This document shows positions 24,130 through 33,730 of a DNA stretch of 36,678 bases, piece after piece. The translations under genes were made by a program, and so were the position numbers. Position 1 is the stretch's first letter. Every line of letters starts with the position of its first letter. This DNA comes from Acidobacteriota bacterium. GTDB lineage: Bacteria > Acidobacteriota > Holophagae > Holophagales > Holophagaceae. The notes beneath the pieces are model-generated. The model saw nothing but the letters and a program-made list of their open reading frames with translations, was not told the origin of the DNA and did not search any database. The stretch spans positions 1 through 36,678 of the forward strand of contig JAKAMQ010000007.1 in the NCBI GenBank assembly GCA_021812805.1. The letters run 5' to 3'.

Positions 24130-24325
24130 GGCGACCTCAATAAATCGAATGTTGTGCCAATATTTTAAATTGTATTATTTTAGTAATTAATAAAAATATA
24201 AATAAACATCGTGACCTCAATTTATGACATATTTTTATTATAATTTAATAAATAAAATATTTTCAATAATTACATTATGTAACTATAAAATTAAAAATTG
24301 ATAAAAAGTGACACATTTTTAAGTG
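24130..24325. other. extremely AT-rich intergenic tract
   Basis: About 190 bases consisting almost wholly of A and T (for example TAATTAATAAAAATATAAAT) interrupt otherwise GC-rich DNA between comEA and ahcY. Several hexamers resemble -10 and -35 boxes on both strands (TATAAA, TTGATA), so it probably contains the divergent promoters, perhaps with UP elements or a nucleoid-protein site. I see no ORF of substance. I cannot single out one promoter. Confidence 0.6.
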
Positions 24326-24334
24326 TGCTGGGAT

Positions 24335-24373
24335 GGCCCTCGCCGGGGCATTCCGGCCGCCCGATCGAGGGCC
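24335..24373 (+). promoter_or_regulatory. hairpin upstream of the SAH riboswitch
   Basis: GGCCCTCG (24335-24342) and CGAGGGCC (24366-24373) form a perfect 8-bp stem, with an inner CCGG/CCGG pair in the loop. It precedes the aptamer by about 20 bp. A TATCCT hexamer at 24383-24388 between the two could be a -10 box that places the transcript start at the aptamer. Confidence 0.3.
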
Positions 24374-24393
24374 GGGTGGACTATCCTGAAGGC

Positions 24394-24476
24394 TCCGAGG
24401 AGCGCTGCAGGACCCGCCGGATCGGCTGTGCGGGATCCCAGGCTCGGACCCACCCTTCCAGGAACGGCGCTCACCT
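24394..24476 (+). promoter_or_regulatory. SAH riboswitch (S-adenosylhomocysteine aptamer)
   Basis: The conserved elements of the SAH aptamer appear in order: CCGAGGAGCGCTGCA, then a variable hairpin, then CCCAGGCTCGG, and finally AACGGCGCTCACC. AGCGC pairs with GCGCT, and CCGAG with CTCGG in the pseudoknot-like core. The position directly upstream of ahcY, whose product removes SAH, is the classical one. SAH riboswitches switch ahcY on when SAH accumulates. An alternative pairing, CTCACCTCA (24470-24478) with TGAGGTGAG (24496-24504), overlaps the aptamer's 3' strand and is the likely expression platform. No poly-T follows it, so control is probably by access to the AGGAGG ribosome binding site at 24526-24532. 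Confidence 0.9.
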
Positions 24477-24537
24477 CAACCCTGCACTGGGCTGATGAGG
24501 TGAGGTTGCCTTGTCGTCCGGATTCCGAGGAGGTCCC

Positions 24538-25935
<1,398 letters not shown>

Positions 25936-25952
25936 GGGTCAATCCGGGATAG

Positions 25953-25982
25953 GCGATGGCCACCTTTGCGGGTGGCCATCGC
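25953..25982. terminator. hairpin between convergent ahcY and the minus-strand gene
   Basis: GCGATGGCCACC and GGTGGCCATCGC form a perfect 12-bp stem with a 6-base loop, 17 bp after the ahcY stop and 20 bp after the convergent gene's stop. No T-run follows on either strand, so it may be a weak or bidirectional terminator or an mRNA-end stabiliser. Confidence 0.6.
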
Positions 25983-26002
25983 GTGTCCAGCAGAGGGCGC
26001 CG

Positions 26003-26392
26003 TCAGAGGAACGCGACGGTCTTCAGGGCCCCGGCCACCACATAGCAGCGTTCGATGTTGGATTCAGGGTCGGCCGGAACCACGAAGAATCCCGGGCGTC
26101 CAGGCTGGTAGCCCTGGGTCGAGCCCACCAGGTGCTCGCCATCCTGGAACGTCACCATGAGCTTGCGCCCCGGGGTGGGGTGGGCAGGATCGAAGGCGCC
26201 CTTCTCCAGATGGCCGGAATTGCCCTGCAGGTCTTTCACGAAGAACAGAGCCTTCAATTGGGTCGAGCGGACCTCCACGGGGCGGGAGCCATCGCCGGGA
26301 ACCACGTGGAAGCTGTCCTTGGCGGGAGAGAAATCACCCGTCGCGCCCTTGAGCAGCCGACCGTCCAGGTAGTGCGCCACCACTTGGTTCAT
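26003..26392 (-). CDS. small conserved protein of unknown function (DUF6982-like)
   Basis: A 129-residue cytosolic protein without signal peptide or membrane segment. The N-terminal block VVAHYLDGRLLKGATGDFSPAKDSFHV, the central LKALFFVKDLQGN and GRKLMVTFQDGEHLVGSTQGY suggest a small beta-barrel domain repeated twice. This pattern resembles proteins annotated as DUF6982 in Deltaproteobacteria and Acidobacteria, but I am recalling the family by pattern only. GGGAGG precedes ATG 26392. It lies 21 bp downstream of the SDR gene region on the same strand, so co-transcription from 27157 is possible. No function can be given. Confidence 0.65.
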   Translation of the reverse strand: MNQVVAHYLDGRLLKGATGDFSPAKDSFHVVPGDGSRPVEVRSTQLKALFFVKDLQGNSGHLEKGAFDPAHPTPGRKLMVTFQDGEHLVGSTQGYQPGRPGFFVVPADPESNIERCYVVAGALKTVAFL

Positions 26393-26413
26393 GCCTGCCT
26401 CCCGGGCCCAGGC

Positions 26414-27157
26414 CTAGAAGATGTAGCCGCCGCCGTTGACGGGCAAGGTGGCGCCGGTGACGAATCCGGTCTGGAGGAGCCCCGCCACGGCCTCGGCCAC
26501 ATCCTCGGCCTGGCCGTTGCGGCGCAGGGGCGTATGGTCGGCCGCGGCCTGCTTGTGCTTCTCGGGCAGGTGGGCGGTGGCGTCCGTCAGGGTGAGCCCC
26601 GGGGCCACGGCGTTGACGCGGATGCCCATGGGGCCCAACTCGAAGGCCAGGGCCCGCACGAAGCCTTCCAGCGAGGCCTTGGCCGCACTGTGGGCGCAGA
26701 ACCCCCAGCCGGGATTGCGGGCCAGTCCGCTGGTGATGGCCACGATGGAGCCGCCCTTCCGTTCGAGCATCTGGGGCACCACGGCCCGGCAGCCGTGGAA
26801 AGCCGCGCCCATTTCGCCCATCAGTTTCGCCTCGAACGCTTCCCAGGGGTACTCGAGGAAGCCCTTCATGGGAAAGGTGATGGAGGCGTTCAGCACCAGG
26901 AGGCCGATGGGACCGAGTTCCTTTTTCACCGCGGCGGCCATGGCCTCGATCTGATCCCGGTCCCGGGCATCGCCCTTCACGGCCACGGCCCGGCCTCCCG
27001 CCTGGTGGATTTCTGCCACCACACCCAGCGCCGCGGCCTCCGAGGCGTGGTAGTTGACGGCCACCAACGCACCCTGGGCGGCCAGGGACCGGGCGATGGC
27101 TGCGCCGATGCCGCGGCTTGCGCCGGTGACGAGTGCGACGTTGCCCCTGATGGACAT
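26414..27157 (-). CDS. short-chain dehydrogenase/reductase with altered catalytic Tyr
   Basis: A 247-residue SDR of the FabG-like classical type. The NAD(P)-binding motif TGASRGIG (residues 11-18), the NAS motif near residue 90 (LVLNASI) and Ser143 (ITSGLA) are in place, and the C-terminal VTGATLPVNGGGYIF is usual. At the YxxxK catalytic site the sequence reads HSAAK, so the tyrosine is His156 with Lys160 kept. Either the enzyme uses another acid or it has lost normal reductase activity. ATG 27157 with AGGAGG decides the start; the 745-residue ORF of the track runs back through the divergent glutaminase gene and is not real. The substrate is unknown. It is divergent from the glutaminase gene across 96 bp. 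Confidence 0.85.
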   Translation of the reverse strand: MSIRGNVALVTGASRGIGAAIARSLAAQGALVAVNYHASEAAALGVVAEIHQAGGRAVAVKGDARDRDQIEAMAAAVKKELGPIGLLVLNASITFPMKGFLEYPWEAFEAKLMGEMGAAFHGCRAVVPQMLERKGGSIVAITSGLARNPGWGFCAHSAAKASLEGFVRALAFELGPMGIRVNAVAPGLTLTDATAHLPEKHKQAAADHTPLRRNGQAEDVAEAVAGLLQTGFVTGATLPVNGGGYIF

Positions 27158-27253
27158 GGATCCTCCTGGCAGGACGTGGGGGTGATTCTGGCGCCGGCCG
27201 TCGCAGGGCTCAAGTCCTGGATGCGGCGCGGTCCGGTGTGGGATGCTCGTCCC

Positions 27254-28165
27254 ATGGATCTCCAGGCCCTCCTTGATGATCTCGCGGCGGAATCCGCGCT
27301 CTTCGCGGCCCAGGGCCGGGTGGCGGACTACATTCCGGCCCTGGCGGCGGTGGATCCCGCCCGCTTCGGGATCGCCCTCGCCACCATGGACGGCCGGCTC
27401 CTGGGCAGCGGCGACTGGCAGGCGCCCTTCTCCATCCAGAGCGTCTCCAAGGCCTTCTCCCTGGCCCTGGTGCTGGCCCGGGACGGCGAGGCGCTGTGGC
27501 GCCGCGTGGGCCGTGAGCCCTCCGGCAATCCCTTCAACTCCCTCGTGCAGCTCGAGTACGAGAAGGGCATTCCGCGCAACCCCTTCATCAATGCCGGGGC
27601 GCTCATCCTCATTGACCGGCTGCTGAGTCTCACGGGCGATTCCCTGGGAACCCTGCGGACCTTCCTGCGGGAGGAGAGCGGCAACCCCGGGGTGGAGGTG
27701 GACGCCGAGGTGGCCGCGTCGGAGGCCGCCCACGGCCACCGCAACGCGGCGCTGGCCCACTTCATGGCCAGCTGCGGGAACCTGGAGAACTCCGTCGAGC
27801 GCGTGCTGGACCACTACGTCCGCCAGTGCGCCCTTCGCATGAGCTGCGCGGACCTGGCCCGGGCCGGCCTCTTCCTGGCCAACCACGGCCTGCGGGCCGG
27901 CGGCGACCGCCTGCTCACCCGCAGCGAGGCCAAGCGCATCAACGCGATCATGCTCACCTGCGGAACCTACGACGCCGCCGGCGACTTCGCGTACCGCGTG
28001 GGCCTGCCCGGCAAGAGCGGCGTGGGCGGCGGCATCCTGGCCGTGCTGCCCGAGCGCGGCGTCCTCTGCGTGTGGAGCCCCGCCCTCGACGCCCACGGCA
28101 ACAGCGTGGCCGGCGTCGAGGCCCTGGACCGATTCACCACGCGGACGGGATGGTCGGTGTTCTAG
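27254..28165 (+). CDS. glsA: glutaminase (serine-dependent beta-lactamase fold)
   Basis: A 303-residue glutaminase that hydrolyses glutamine to glutamate and ammonia in the cytosol. The family's catalytic Ser-x-x-Lys is in FSIQSVSKAF (Ser63, Lys66), and further conserved blocks are EPSGNPFNSLVQLEYEKGIPRNPFINAGAL, GNLENSVERVLDHYVRQC, MLTCGTYDAAGDFAYRVGLPGKSGVGGGI and SPALDAHGNSVAG. The length is typical of the short bacterial form. ATG 27254 is chosen because it gives the usual N-terminus; the ribosome binding site (GGGA) is weak. The upstream extension in the ORF track is antisense to the SDR and spurious. Confidence 0.94.
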   Translation: MDLQALLDDLAAESALFAAQGRVADYIPALAAVDPARFGIALATMDGRLLGSGDWQAPFSIQSVSKAFSLALVLARDGEALWRRVGREPSGNPFNSLVQLEYEKGIPRNPFINAGALILIDRLLSLTGDSLGTLRTFLREESGNPGVEVDAEVAASEAAHGHRNAALAHFMASCGNLENSVERVLDHYVRQCALRMSCADLARAGLFLANHGLRAGGDRLLTRSEAKRINAIMLTCGTYDAAGDFAYRVGLPGKSGVGGGILAVLPERGVLCVWSPALDAHGNSVAGVEALDRFTTRTGWSVF

Positions 28166-28267
28166 GGTCCGATCGAGCGACCAGGCCGGGAAAAGACCAT
28201 CCGGCTTCCCCATTTCCGGGCGGGGAGGCATCCCGGGCCTACCCTTGAAGAAGAGGGGGAGGTCGTC

Positions 28268-28717
28268 ATGTTCAGCCGCATTCTCGTGGGAATTGATTTC
28301 TCGCCCGCCAGCCGTCAGGCCCTGGTGTGCGCCGCCGGGCTGGCGAAGGATCTCCATCTGCCCCTGGTGGCCCTCCATGTGGTCGAGACCGCCCGGCCCC
28401 CGTTCTACGCGGCCTACGCGCCCCTGGGGGATCCGGGCTGGTTCAGGGACGTGGAGCCCAGGATCCACGAGAAATTGGAGGAGTGGCTGGCGCCCTATCC
28501 CTCGGCCCGGACCCTGGTCGCCAGCGGGAGCCCCGGCGAATCGCTGATCGCCGAGGCGGATCCCACGACGCTCCTGGTGGTCGGGGAGGTGGGGCACAGC
28601 GCCCTGGAGCACCTCCTGTTCGGGAGCACGGCCACCCGGGTGGTCCACCACGCCACCTGCCCCGTGCTCGTGGTGCGCGGCGACCGCGCGGCAAGGAAGG
28701 CTCAGGAACCGGGGTGA
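28268..28717 (+). CDS. universal stress protein
   Basis: A 149-residue UspA-family protein. It begins ILVGIDFSPASRQAL and ends GEVGHSALEHLLFGSTATRVVHHATCPVLVVR, which contains the ATP-binding Gly-x2-Gly-x9-Gly(Ser/Thr) pattern, so it is probably the ATP-binding class. GGGGGAGG precedes the ATG. Its stop overlaps the 3' end of the convergent acylase gene by 16 bp. The stress signal cannot be told from the sequence. Confidence 0.9.
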   Translation: MFSRILVGIDFSPASRQALVCAAGLAKDLHLPLVALHVVETARPPFYAAYAPLGDPGWFRDVEPRIHEKLEEWLAPYPSARTLVASGSPGESLIAEADPTTLLVVGEVGHSALEHLLFGSTATRVVHHATCPVLVVRGDRAARKAQEPG

Positions 28718-30954
28718 TAGACGCGCTCGGTGTGCCCCTTGAGCTGCTCGGGCCAGAAATAGACCGTCCGCAGATCGCCGGTGGTGTAGCGTTCGGCCTC
28801 GTCGTTGAAATGGGGGGACGTGGGGTGGCCGCTTTCGCCCCCGGCGGTGATGGCGCGGGCGCGGACCCGGGGGCCGAACTCGACCACCGCGACGAAGCTG
28901 TTGCCGCTGGTGCCGTAGTACCGCTTCGTGCCTGGCCAGCGGTGGGCGCCGAAGGAGGCCAGCGAGCCCCAGCGGGAGGAGGTGAAGGGCACGGGGAGGC
29001 TGGGCTTGGCATCGTCGAAGGGCTGGACCAGGGCGCCCGTGAGGCGCTGGAAGCGGTTGACCTCGCCCCAGGGAACCCCCCAGCTGCCAAAGTCCTTCTG
29101 GAGGCGGTCCGTGGCCTCGACCAGCGCCCCCAGGCGCGCCTGCGGGCCCGCCGGACCGGCCATGAAGTCATAGACCGATTGGTGCTTCGCCGCGGCGGCG
29201 GCACTGACCTCGTCCCACAGCGTGTCGCCCCAGAACACCGCCAGGGTGGTCGGCATGGAGGTGATGCCCCAGCGGTCATCCCAGCCGCGCAGGAGGGCGA
29301 TCGGGCCCGCCAGCCGGGGCCGGAGGGGATCACCGGCGGGAAGCGCGTCGTAATCAGACACGAGCACGGGGATCAGCTGCGCGAAGGCCGGCAGGTAGGC
29401 GTCGAACGCGGTGGTGATCAGCGAGGACAGCGTGAAGCCCCGCTGGCCGGTCAGCAGGCGGGTGGCGTGGAGGCCGCGCGGGTTCTCGCCGACGCTGTCC
29501 ATGTAGCGCGGATAGTCCGCGCGCTTCGGGCTGCAGGGCCCGGCGGCGGAGTAGGGCCAGTCGTTGGTGTTCATGATCCAGCCGTTCGGCGGATTGAGCA
29601 GGTGCGGCGCCTCGTCAAGGGCGTGCAGCCCCTTCCAGTCCGTGGCCGGATCGCTGCCATCCACGGGGTTCGTGTAGTCGAAGCGGTCGTCGCGCCGGGG
29701 GATGAACTGCGGGTGGAGGTAGGCGATCTCGCCCTTGTCGTCGGCGAAGATCGTGTTGTTCGATGAGTTGGCCTTCAGCTCGGCCACCTTCAAGTAGCTG
29801 GCGTAGTCGGTGGTCTTGGTGCGCAGCCAGCTCTGCTCCAGCGCCGCGAGGGGCCGGTTCATCAGGGCGATGGCGATCCACCTGCCGTTCTCGGCGCGCA
29901 CGATGGGGCCGTGATGGGTCGCATAGACGGTGAAGGTCCGTTCGGCCATGGAGCCGTTCCCCGCGCGGTAGGGCACCGTGATCAGGCGGGTGGTGACCGG
30001 CCGCAGCTCCTTCCCGTAGCGATAGAACAGGCGCCCGTCCTTCGGGACGATCGTTTCGGCGAATTCGTCCACGACATCGGCGCCGGTGGAGGTGTGCATC
30101 CAGCCGACGTGGCGGTTGAAGCCCTGGTAGATGAAGAACTGCCCCCAGGTCACCGCGCCGTAGGCATCCAGGCCCTCGTCGCTGGACATCTGCAGCTCCG
30201 ACCGGAAGAAGAAGGAGGTGTGCGGGTTGATCAGCAGCAGCGCGTGGCCGTGGGCGGTGAGGGCCGGCGCGAGGGCGATGCCGTTCGATCCCGACGGCTC
30301 GCGCCAGCTCAAGGGTGCCTCCGCCTGGGCGATGGCCGGGGTGCCGTGGCCGTAGAAGGCCGCGAGCCCGGGGAGGGAGACCCGCTCGATGTCGCCGCCG
30401 ATGCTGCCTTCGGTGAAGCTCAGGGCCATCCACGGCTCGAAATGCTTCAGGATGCGGGGATGCACCGCGGGGTGCGTGGCGAGGTAGTCGTTCAGCCCGT
30501 CGGCCCAGGCCTGCATCAGGGACTGGAGCCAGGCGGGGCTCTGGGCATAGAGGCGCTTCAGCTCGACCGGATGGATGAACAGCTTCATCCGCAGGTCCCG
30601 CCAGATCGCGGAGGGGCCCTCGGTTTCGGCGAGCCGACCCAGCGCGTCGAGGTAGTTGGTCTCGACCCGGTTGAAGTCATCTTCCGCCTGCGCGTAGGCC
30701 ATGCCGAACACCGCGTCGGCGTCGGTCCGGCCGTGGACGTGGGCGATGCCCCAGTCGTCGCGGGTGATCGTGACCGCCTGGGCCTCGCGCCGCCACCGCG
30801 CCCGGTCGGGTGTGCCCGCGCCGGCGATGGGGCCGAGCGCGAGCAGGGCGGCCAGGGACAGGCAGCCTGCGGGCCGGAACGGAAGGCTTGAGGCAGGGTC
30901 TGGGTGGGCCATGGGGCCTATTCTACGGCGCCTCACCCACCGGCCCACCTTCAT
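28702..30954 (-). CDS. penicillin acylase family protein (Ntn-hydrolase)
   Basis: A 750-residue precursor of the penicillin/aculeacin/AHL acylase family. These amide hydrolases cut themselves into alpha and beta subunits and expose an N-terminal Ser. The N-terminal arm ITRDDWGIAHVHGRTDADAVFGMAYAQAEDDF is typical. The likely cleavage site is before Ser of SNGIALAPALTAHGHALLLINPHTSF, the family's beta-chain start. The distal part carries PSTL-like and GWDDRWGI blocks. A hydrophobic segment (LSLAALLALGPIAGAG) near the N-terminus, with RRRR upstream, suggests export, possibly by Tat. ATG 30954 overlaps the NRDE gene stop (ATGA); ATG 30912 is an alternative. The substrate could be acyl-homoserine lactones, lipopeptides or beta-lactams; nothing here decides. 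Confidence 0.9.
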   Translation of the reverse strand: MKVGRWVRRRRIGPMAHPDPASSLPFRPAGCLSLAALLALGPIAGAGTPDRARWRREAQAVTITRDDWGIAHVHGRTDADAVFGMAYAQAEDDFNRVETNYLDALGRLAETEGPSAIWRDLRMKLFIHPVELKRLYAQSPAWLQSLMQAWADGLNDYLATHPAVHPRILKHFEPWMALSFTEGSIGGDIERVSLPGLAAFYGHGTPAIAQAEAPLSWREPSGSNGIALAPALTAHGHALLLINPHTSFFFRSELQMSSDEGLDAYGAVTWGQFFIYQGFNRHVGWMHTSTGADVVDEFAETIVPKDGRLFYRYGKELRPVTTRLITVPYRAGNGSMAERTFTVYATHHGPIVRAENGRWIAIALMNRPLAALEQSWLRTKTTDYASYLKVAELKANSSNNTIFADDKGEIAYLHPQFIPRRDDRFDYTNPVDGSDPATDWKGLHALDEAPHLLNPPNGWIMNTNDWPYSAAGPCSPKRADYPRYMDSVGENPRGLHATRLLTGQRGFTLSSLITTAFDAYLPAFAQLIPVLVSDYDALPAGDPLRPRLAGPIALLRGWDDRWGITSMPTTLAVFWGDTLWDEVSAAAAAKHQSVYDFMAGPAGPQARLGALVEATDRLQKDFGSWGVPWGEVNRFQRLTGALVQPFDDAKPSLPVPFTSSRWGSLASFGAHRWPGTKRYYGTSGNSFVAVVEFGPRVRARAITAGGESGHPTSPHFNDEAERYTTGDLRTVYFWPEQLKGHTERVYHPGS

Positions 30955-31703
30955 CGAGGATCCCGCAGGGGGAAGGCGATCTCCGTGCGCGCCAGGGGGC
31001 CCTCCGGACCGAACCCCTGCTCGACCACCCGCACCTCGGCGCGTCCGATCCGCACAAGGGTGGAGGCCCGGGTGCCATAGGTCGGCGTGCGGATGAAGAT
31101 CGGCGACAGCGCCCGCTCCCAGGGCAGGGGCACCCCGGTGTGCGGCAGACGCGCATCCTCGAACCTGCGGTCATCCTCCAGCAGCTTCAGCAGCGCCGCG
31201 TCGTCCTCCGGGGCGTGGGCCAGGGCCGCCCGCAGGGCTTCTGCCTTGGGCCAGGGCGCATTGAAATCCCCGTTGGAAAGGAGATGGAGGCCGGGGGCCA
31301 GGCGGAGGATCCGGTCATCCCGGCTCTGGTAGCCCAGCAGCTCCCGGCCATCGTAGAGGAGCAGGTTGAACGGGTTGTGGCGGGCCGCCTCCGGGCGCAG
31401 CGCCTCCAGAACGGCCGAGGCAGGATCGGACGAGACGAGGGCCCGCACGGGCAGCGCGCCCCGCGATGGCGCATCCGGCCGGGAGGCCGCGGGCTGCCGG
31501 AGGTTGGTGAGCGCGGCGCACCGCCCCTGCCGCGTCACCCCCAGCCAGGTGCCGCTGGCGCGGAGATCCCGGCCCGCGAGAAGGGGGTGATCCTCCCACC
31601 AGGCCAGCGGCGCGGCGGGACGGTCGTAGAACTCGTCCCGGTTTCCCAGGAGCAGAAGCGGCTCCGGGCCATCCGGCTGCCAGCGCACCGCGATCAGGCA
31701 CAT
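30951..31703 (-). CDS. NRDE/TANGO2 family protein
   Basis: A 250-residue protein starting MCLIAVRWQ, where Cys2 would be the N-terminal nucleophile after Met removal. The family signature NRDEFYDRPAAPLAWW is followed by GRDLRASGTWLGVTRQGRCAALTNLR and the late TYGTRASTLV block. The TANGO2/NRDE family has an Ntn-hydrolase-like fold; its bacterial role is poorly known, and haem-related trafficking has been proposed for relatives. The track start at 31835 runs backwards into the rpsA leader; ATG 31703 gives the conserved N-terminus. It is translationally coupled to the downstream acylase, another Ntn-hydrolase. Confidence 0.9.
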   Translation of the reverse strand: MCLIAVRWQPDGPEPLLLLGNRDEFYDRPAAPLAWWEDHPLLAGRDLRASGTWLGVTRQGRCAALTNLRQPAASRPDAPSRGALPVRALVSSDPASAVLEALRPEAARHNPFNLLLYDGRELLGYQSRDDRILRLAPGLHLLSNGDFNAPWPKAEALRAALAHAPEDDAALLKLLEDDRRFEDARLPHTGVPLPWERALSPIFIRTPTYGTRASTLVRIGRAEVRVVEQGFGPEGPLARTEIAFPLRDPR

Positions 31704-31849
31704 GCTCCAGCCTCGCGATGCCCTCTCTGCGCATTCATTTCCTGGCCTCCTGCCCGCTTCCAGGGTAGTCTGTCCGTTCTGCCGGACTTCGTGTGCCGGG
31801 ATTCCAGCGCACCGCCAGAGAGTGGGCGCAACCAAACGAGGTGGACTTC

Positions 31850-33607
31850 ATGTCCAAGCTAGAAGCAATCATCAAGGGGAATGGTCCCAAGCAGATGGGC
31901 CGCATCACCGTGCTCGATCCGGATTTCACGGACGACACGGAGGAGAGCCAGGAGTTCCTGGCGGCCCTGCAGGGCGAGACCCGTGGCCTCCGCGAGGAGG
32001 AAGTGGTCCGGGGCGTGGTCGTGGAGATCCGCGGCAAGGATGTCATCGTGGACATCGGCTACAAGGGTTCGGGAACCGTCAATCTGGACGAGTTCAACAA
32101 CCCCGATGGCACCCAGGGCGTGCAGGTGGGTGACGTGGTGGAAGTGCTGCTCGAGATGCTCGAGGATGCCCACGGGAACGTGCGCCTCAGCCGCGAGCGC
32201 GCGGAGAAGATGAAGATCTGGGACGAGGTCGAGAAGGCCTTCCGCTCCAACATGACCGTGCATGGCACCGTGCTCGAGAAGGTCAAGGGCGGCCTGGCCG
32301 TGGACATCGGCATCCGGGCCTTCCTGCCCGGCAGCCAGGTGGACATGAAGCCCGTCCGCAACCTGGATCCCTACCTCGGCAAGTCCTTCGACATGAAGGT
32401 CATCAAGGTCAACCGCCGCCGGGGCAACATCGTGCTGTCCCGCAAGCTGTTCCTCGAGACCATCAACGCCAGCCTCAAGGAAGAGACCCTCGCGGGCCTC
32501 GAGGAAGGCAAGCTGGTCGAGGGCGCCATCAAGAACATCACCGAGTACGGCGCCTTCGTGGACCTGGGTGGCGTGGACGGCCTGCTGCACATCACCGACA
32601 TGAGCTGGGGCCGGCTCAACCACCCCTCCGAGATGTTCCAGGTGGGCGACAAGGTCGAGGTGGCCGTCCTCAAGTACGACAAGGACACCGAGCGCGTCAG
32701 CCTCGGCTACAAGCAGAAGTTCCCGGATCCCTGGTTCTCGGTGGAGGAGCGTTATCCCATCCAGGCCACGGTGAAGGGCAAGGTGGTCTCTATCACGGAC
32801 TACGGCGCCTTCGTGGAGCTGGAGCCCGGCATCGAGGGCCTGGTCCACGTCTCCGAGATGAGCTGGACCAAGAAGGTCAAGTCCGCCAAGGGCATGGTCA
32901 ACCTGGGCGACCAGGTGGAAGCCGTCATCCTCCAGGTGGACTCCGAGAACCGCCGCATCAGCCTCGGCATGAAGCAGATCACCCCGAACCCCTGGATGGC
33001 CATCGCCGAGAAGTACCAGCCCGGCCAGATCGTCACCGGCACGGTGCGCAACATCACCGAGTTCGGTGCCTTCATCGAGCTGGAAGAGGGCATTGACGGC
33101 CTGATCCACGTGTCCGACTTCAGCTGGACCAAGAAGATCAAGCACCCCGGCGAGATCGTGAAGAAGGGCGACCAGGTCACCGCGAAGGTGCTGAGCCTGG
33201 ATCCCCTGGCCCAGCGCATGAGCCTCGGCGTGAAGCAGATGGAGCCCAATGTCTGGGAGATCTTCTTCGACAAGCACAACGTGGGCGATGTCCTCACCGG
33301 CAAGATCGCCCGTCTGACCGATTTCGGCGCCTTCGTGGATCTGGGCGACGGCATCGAGGGCCTGGTGCATGTCTCCGAGCTCTCCCGGAAGCGCGTGGAG
33401 GACATCCAGAAGGAGTTCTCCGCTGGCCAGGACCTCACCATGAAGATCGTGAAGCTCGATCCCACCGAGCGCCGCATCGGCCTCTCCGTCAAGCAGCTGG
33501 AGCAGGATCAGGAGCGGGGCGACCTGGAGGCCGCCAAGGCCCGCCAGCCCGAGTTCAAGAAGGCGACGCTGGCTGACGCCTTCAACCGGGCGGAGCGGGA
33601 AGACTGA
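31850..33607 (+). CDS. rpsA: 30S ribosomal protein S1
   Basis: A 585-residue S1 with six OB-fold S1 repeats, which binds mRNA and the 30S subunit during initiation. Repeats 1 and 2 (VVRGVVVEIRGKDVIVDIGYKGSG; VHGTVLEKVKGGLAVDIGIRAFLPGSQ) are the divergent ribosome-binding pair. Repeats 3-6 each carry the GAFV/I-(D/E)L-G-I-(D/E)-GL-(V/L/I)H-(V/I)S pattern and recur about every 87 residues. ATG 31850 has GAGGTG upstream; the first 19 residues in the ORF track are leader. A GC-rich hairpin terminator follows the stop. Strong use of GC-ending codons fits high expression. The large antisense ORFs over it are shadows of the repeats. Confidence 0.97.
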   Translation: MSKLEAIIKGNGPKQMGRITVLDPDFTDDTEESQEFLAALQGETRGLREEEVVRGVVVEIRGKDVIVDIGYKGSGTVNLDEFNNPDGTQGVQVGDVVEVLLEMLEDAHGNVRLSRERAEKMKIWDEVEKAFRSNMTVHGTVLEKVKGGLAVDIGIRAFLPGSQVDMKPVRNLDPYLGKSFDMKVIKVNRRRGNIVLSRKLFLETINASLKEETLAGLEEGKLVEGAIKNITEYGAFVDLGGVDGLLHITDMSWGRLNHPSEMFQVGDKVEVAVLKYDKDTERVSLGYKQKFPDPWFSVEERYPIQATVKGKVVSITDYGAFVELEPGIEGLVHVSEMSWTKKVKSAKGMVNLGDQVEAVILQVDSENRRISLGMKQITPNPWMAIAEKYQPGQIVTGTVRNITEFGAFIELEEGIDGLIHVSDFSWTKKIKHPGEIVKKGDQVTAKVLSLDPLAQRMSLGVKQMEPNVWEIFFDKHNVGDVLTGKIARLTDFGAFVDLGDGIEGLVHVSELSRKRVEDIQKEFSAGQDLTMKIVKLDPTERRIGLSVKQLEQDQERGDLEAAKARQPEFKKATLADAFNRAERED

Positions 33608-33632
33608 GCAGGCGCGACCGTCCTGCCCGTTT

Positions 33633-33660
33633 CGAGGCCCCCACCCGGGGGCCTCGTTGC
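33633..33660 (+). terminator. intrinsic terminator of rpsA
   Basis: CGAGGCCCCC and GGGGGCCTCG form a perfect 10-bp stem around ACCC, 26 bp after the stop. Only a short T-poor tail (TTGCGT) follows, so termination may be partial. Confidence 0.7.
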
Positions 33661-33730
33661 GTCTGGGGCCCCGGGATCGTCTACCCTGGAAGCCTAAGGG
33701 CCCCATCCGGCAGCCCCGAGGAGATCCACC

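Noticed and set aside
24298-24495. Small plus-strand ORF of 65 residues upstream of ahcY
   Set aside because: It runs through the SAH aptamer, whose conserved sequence explains the region better; it has no ribosome binding site.
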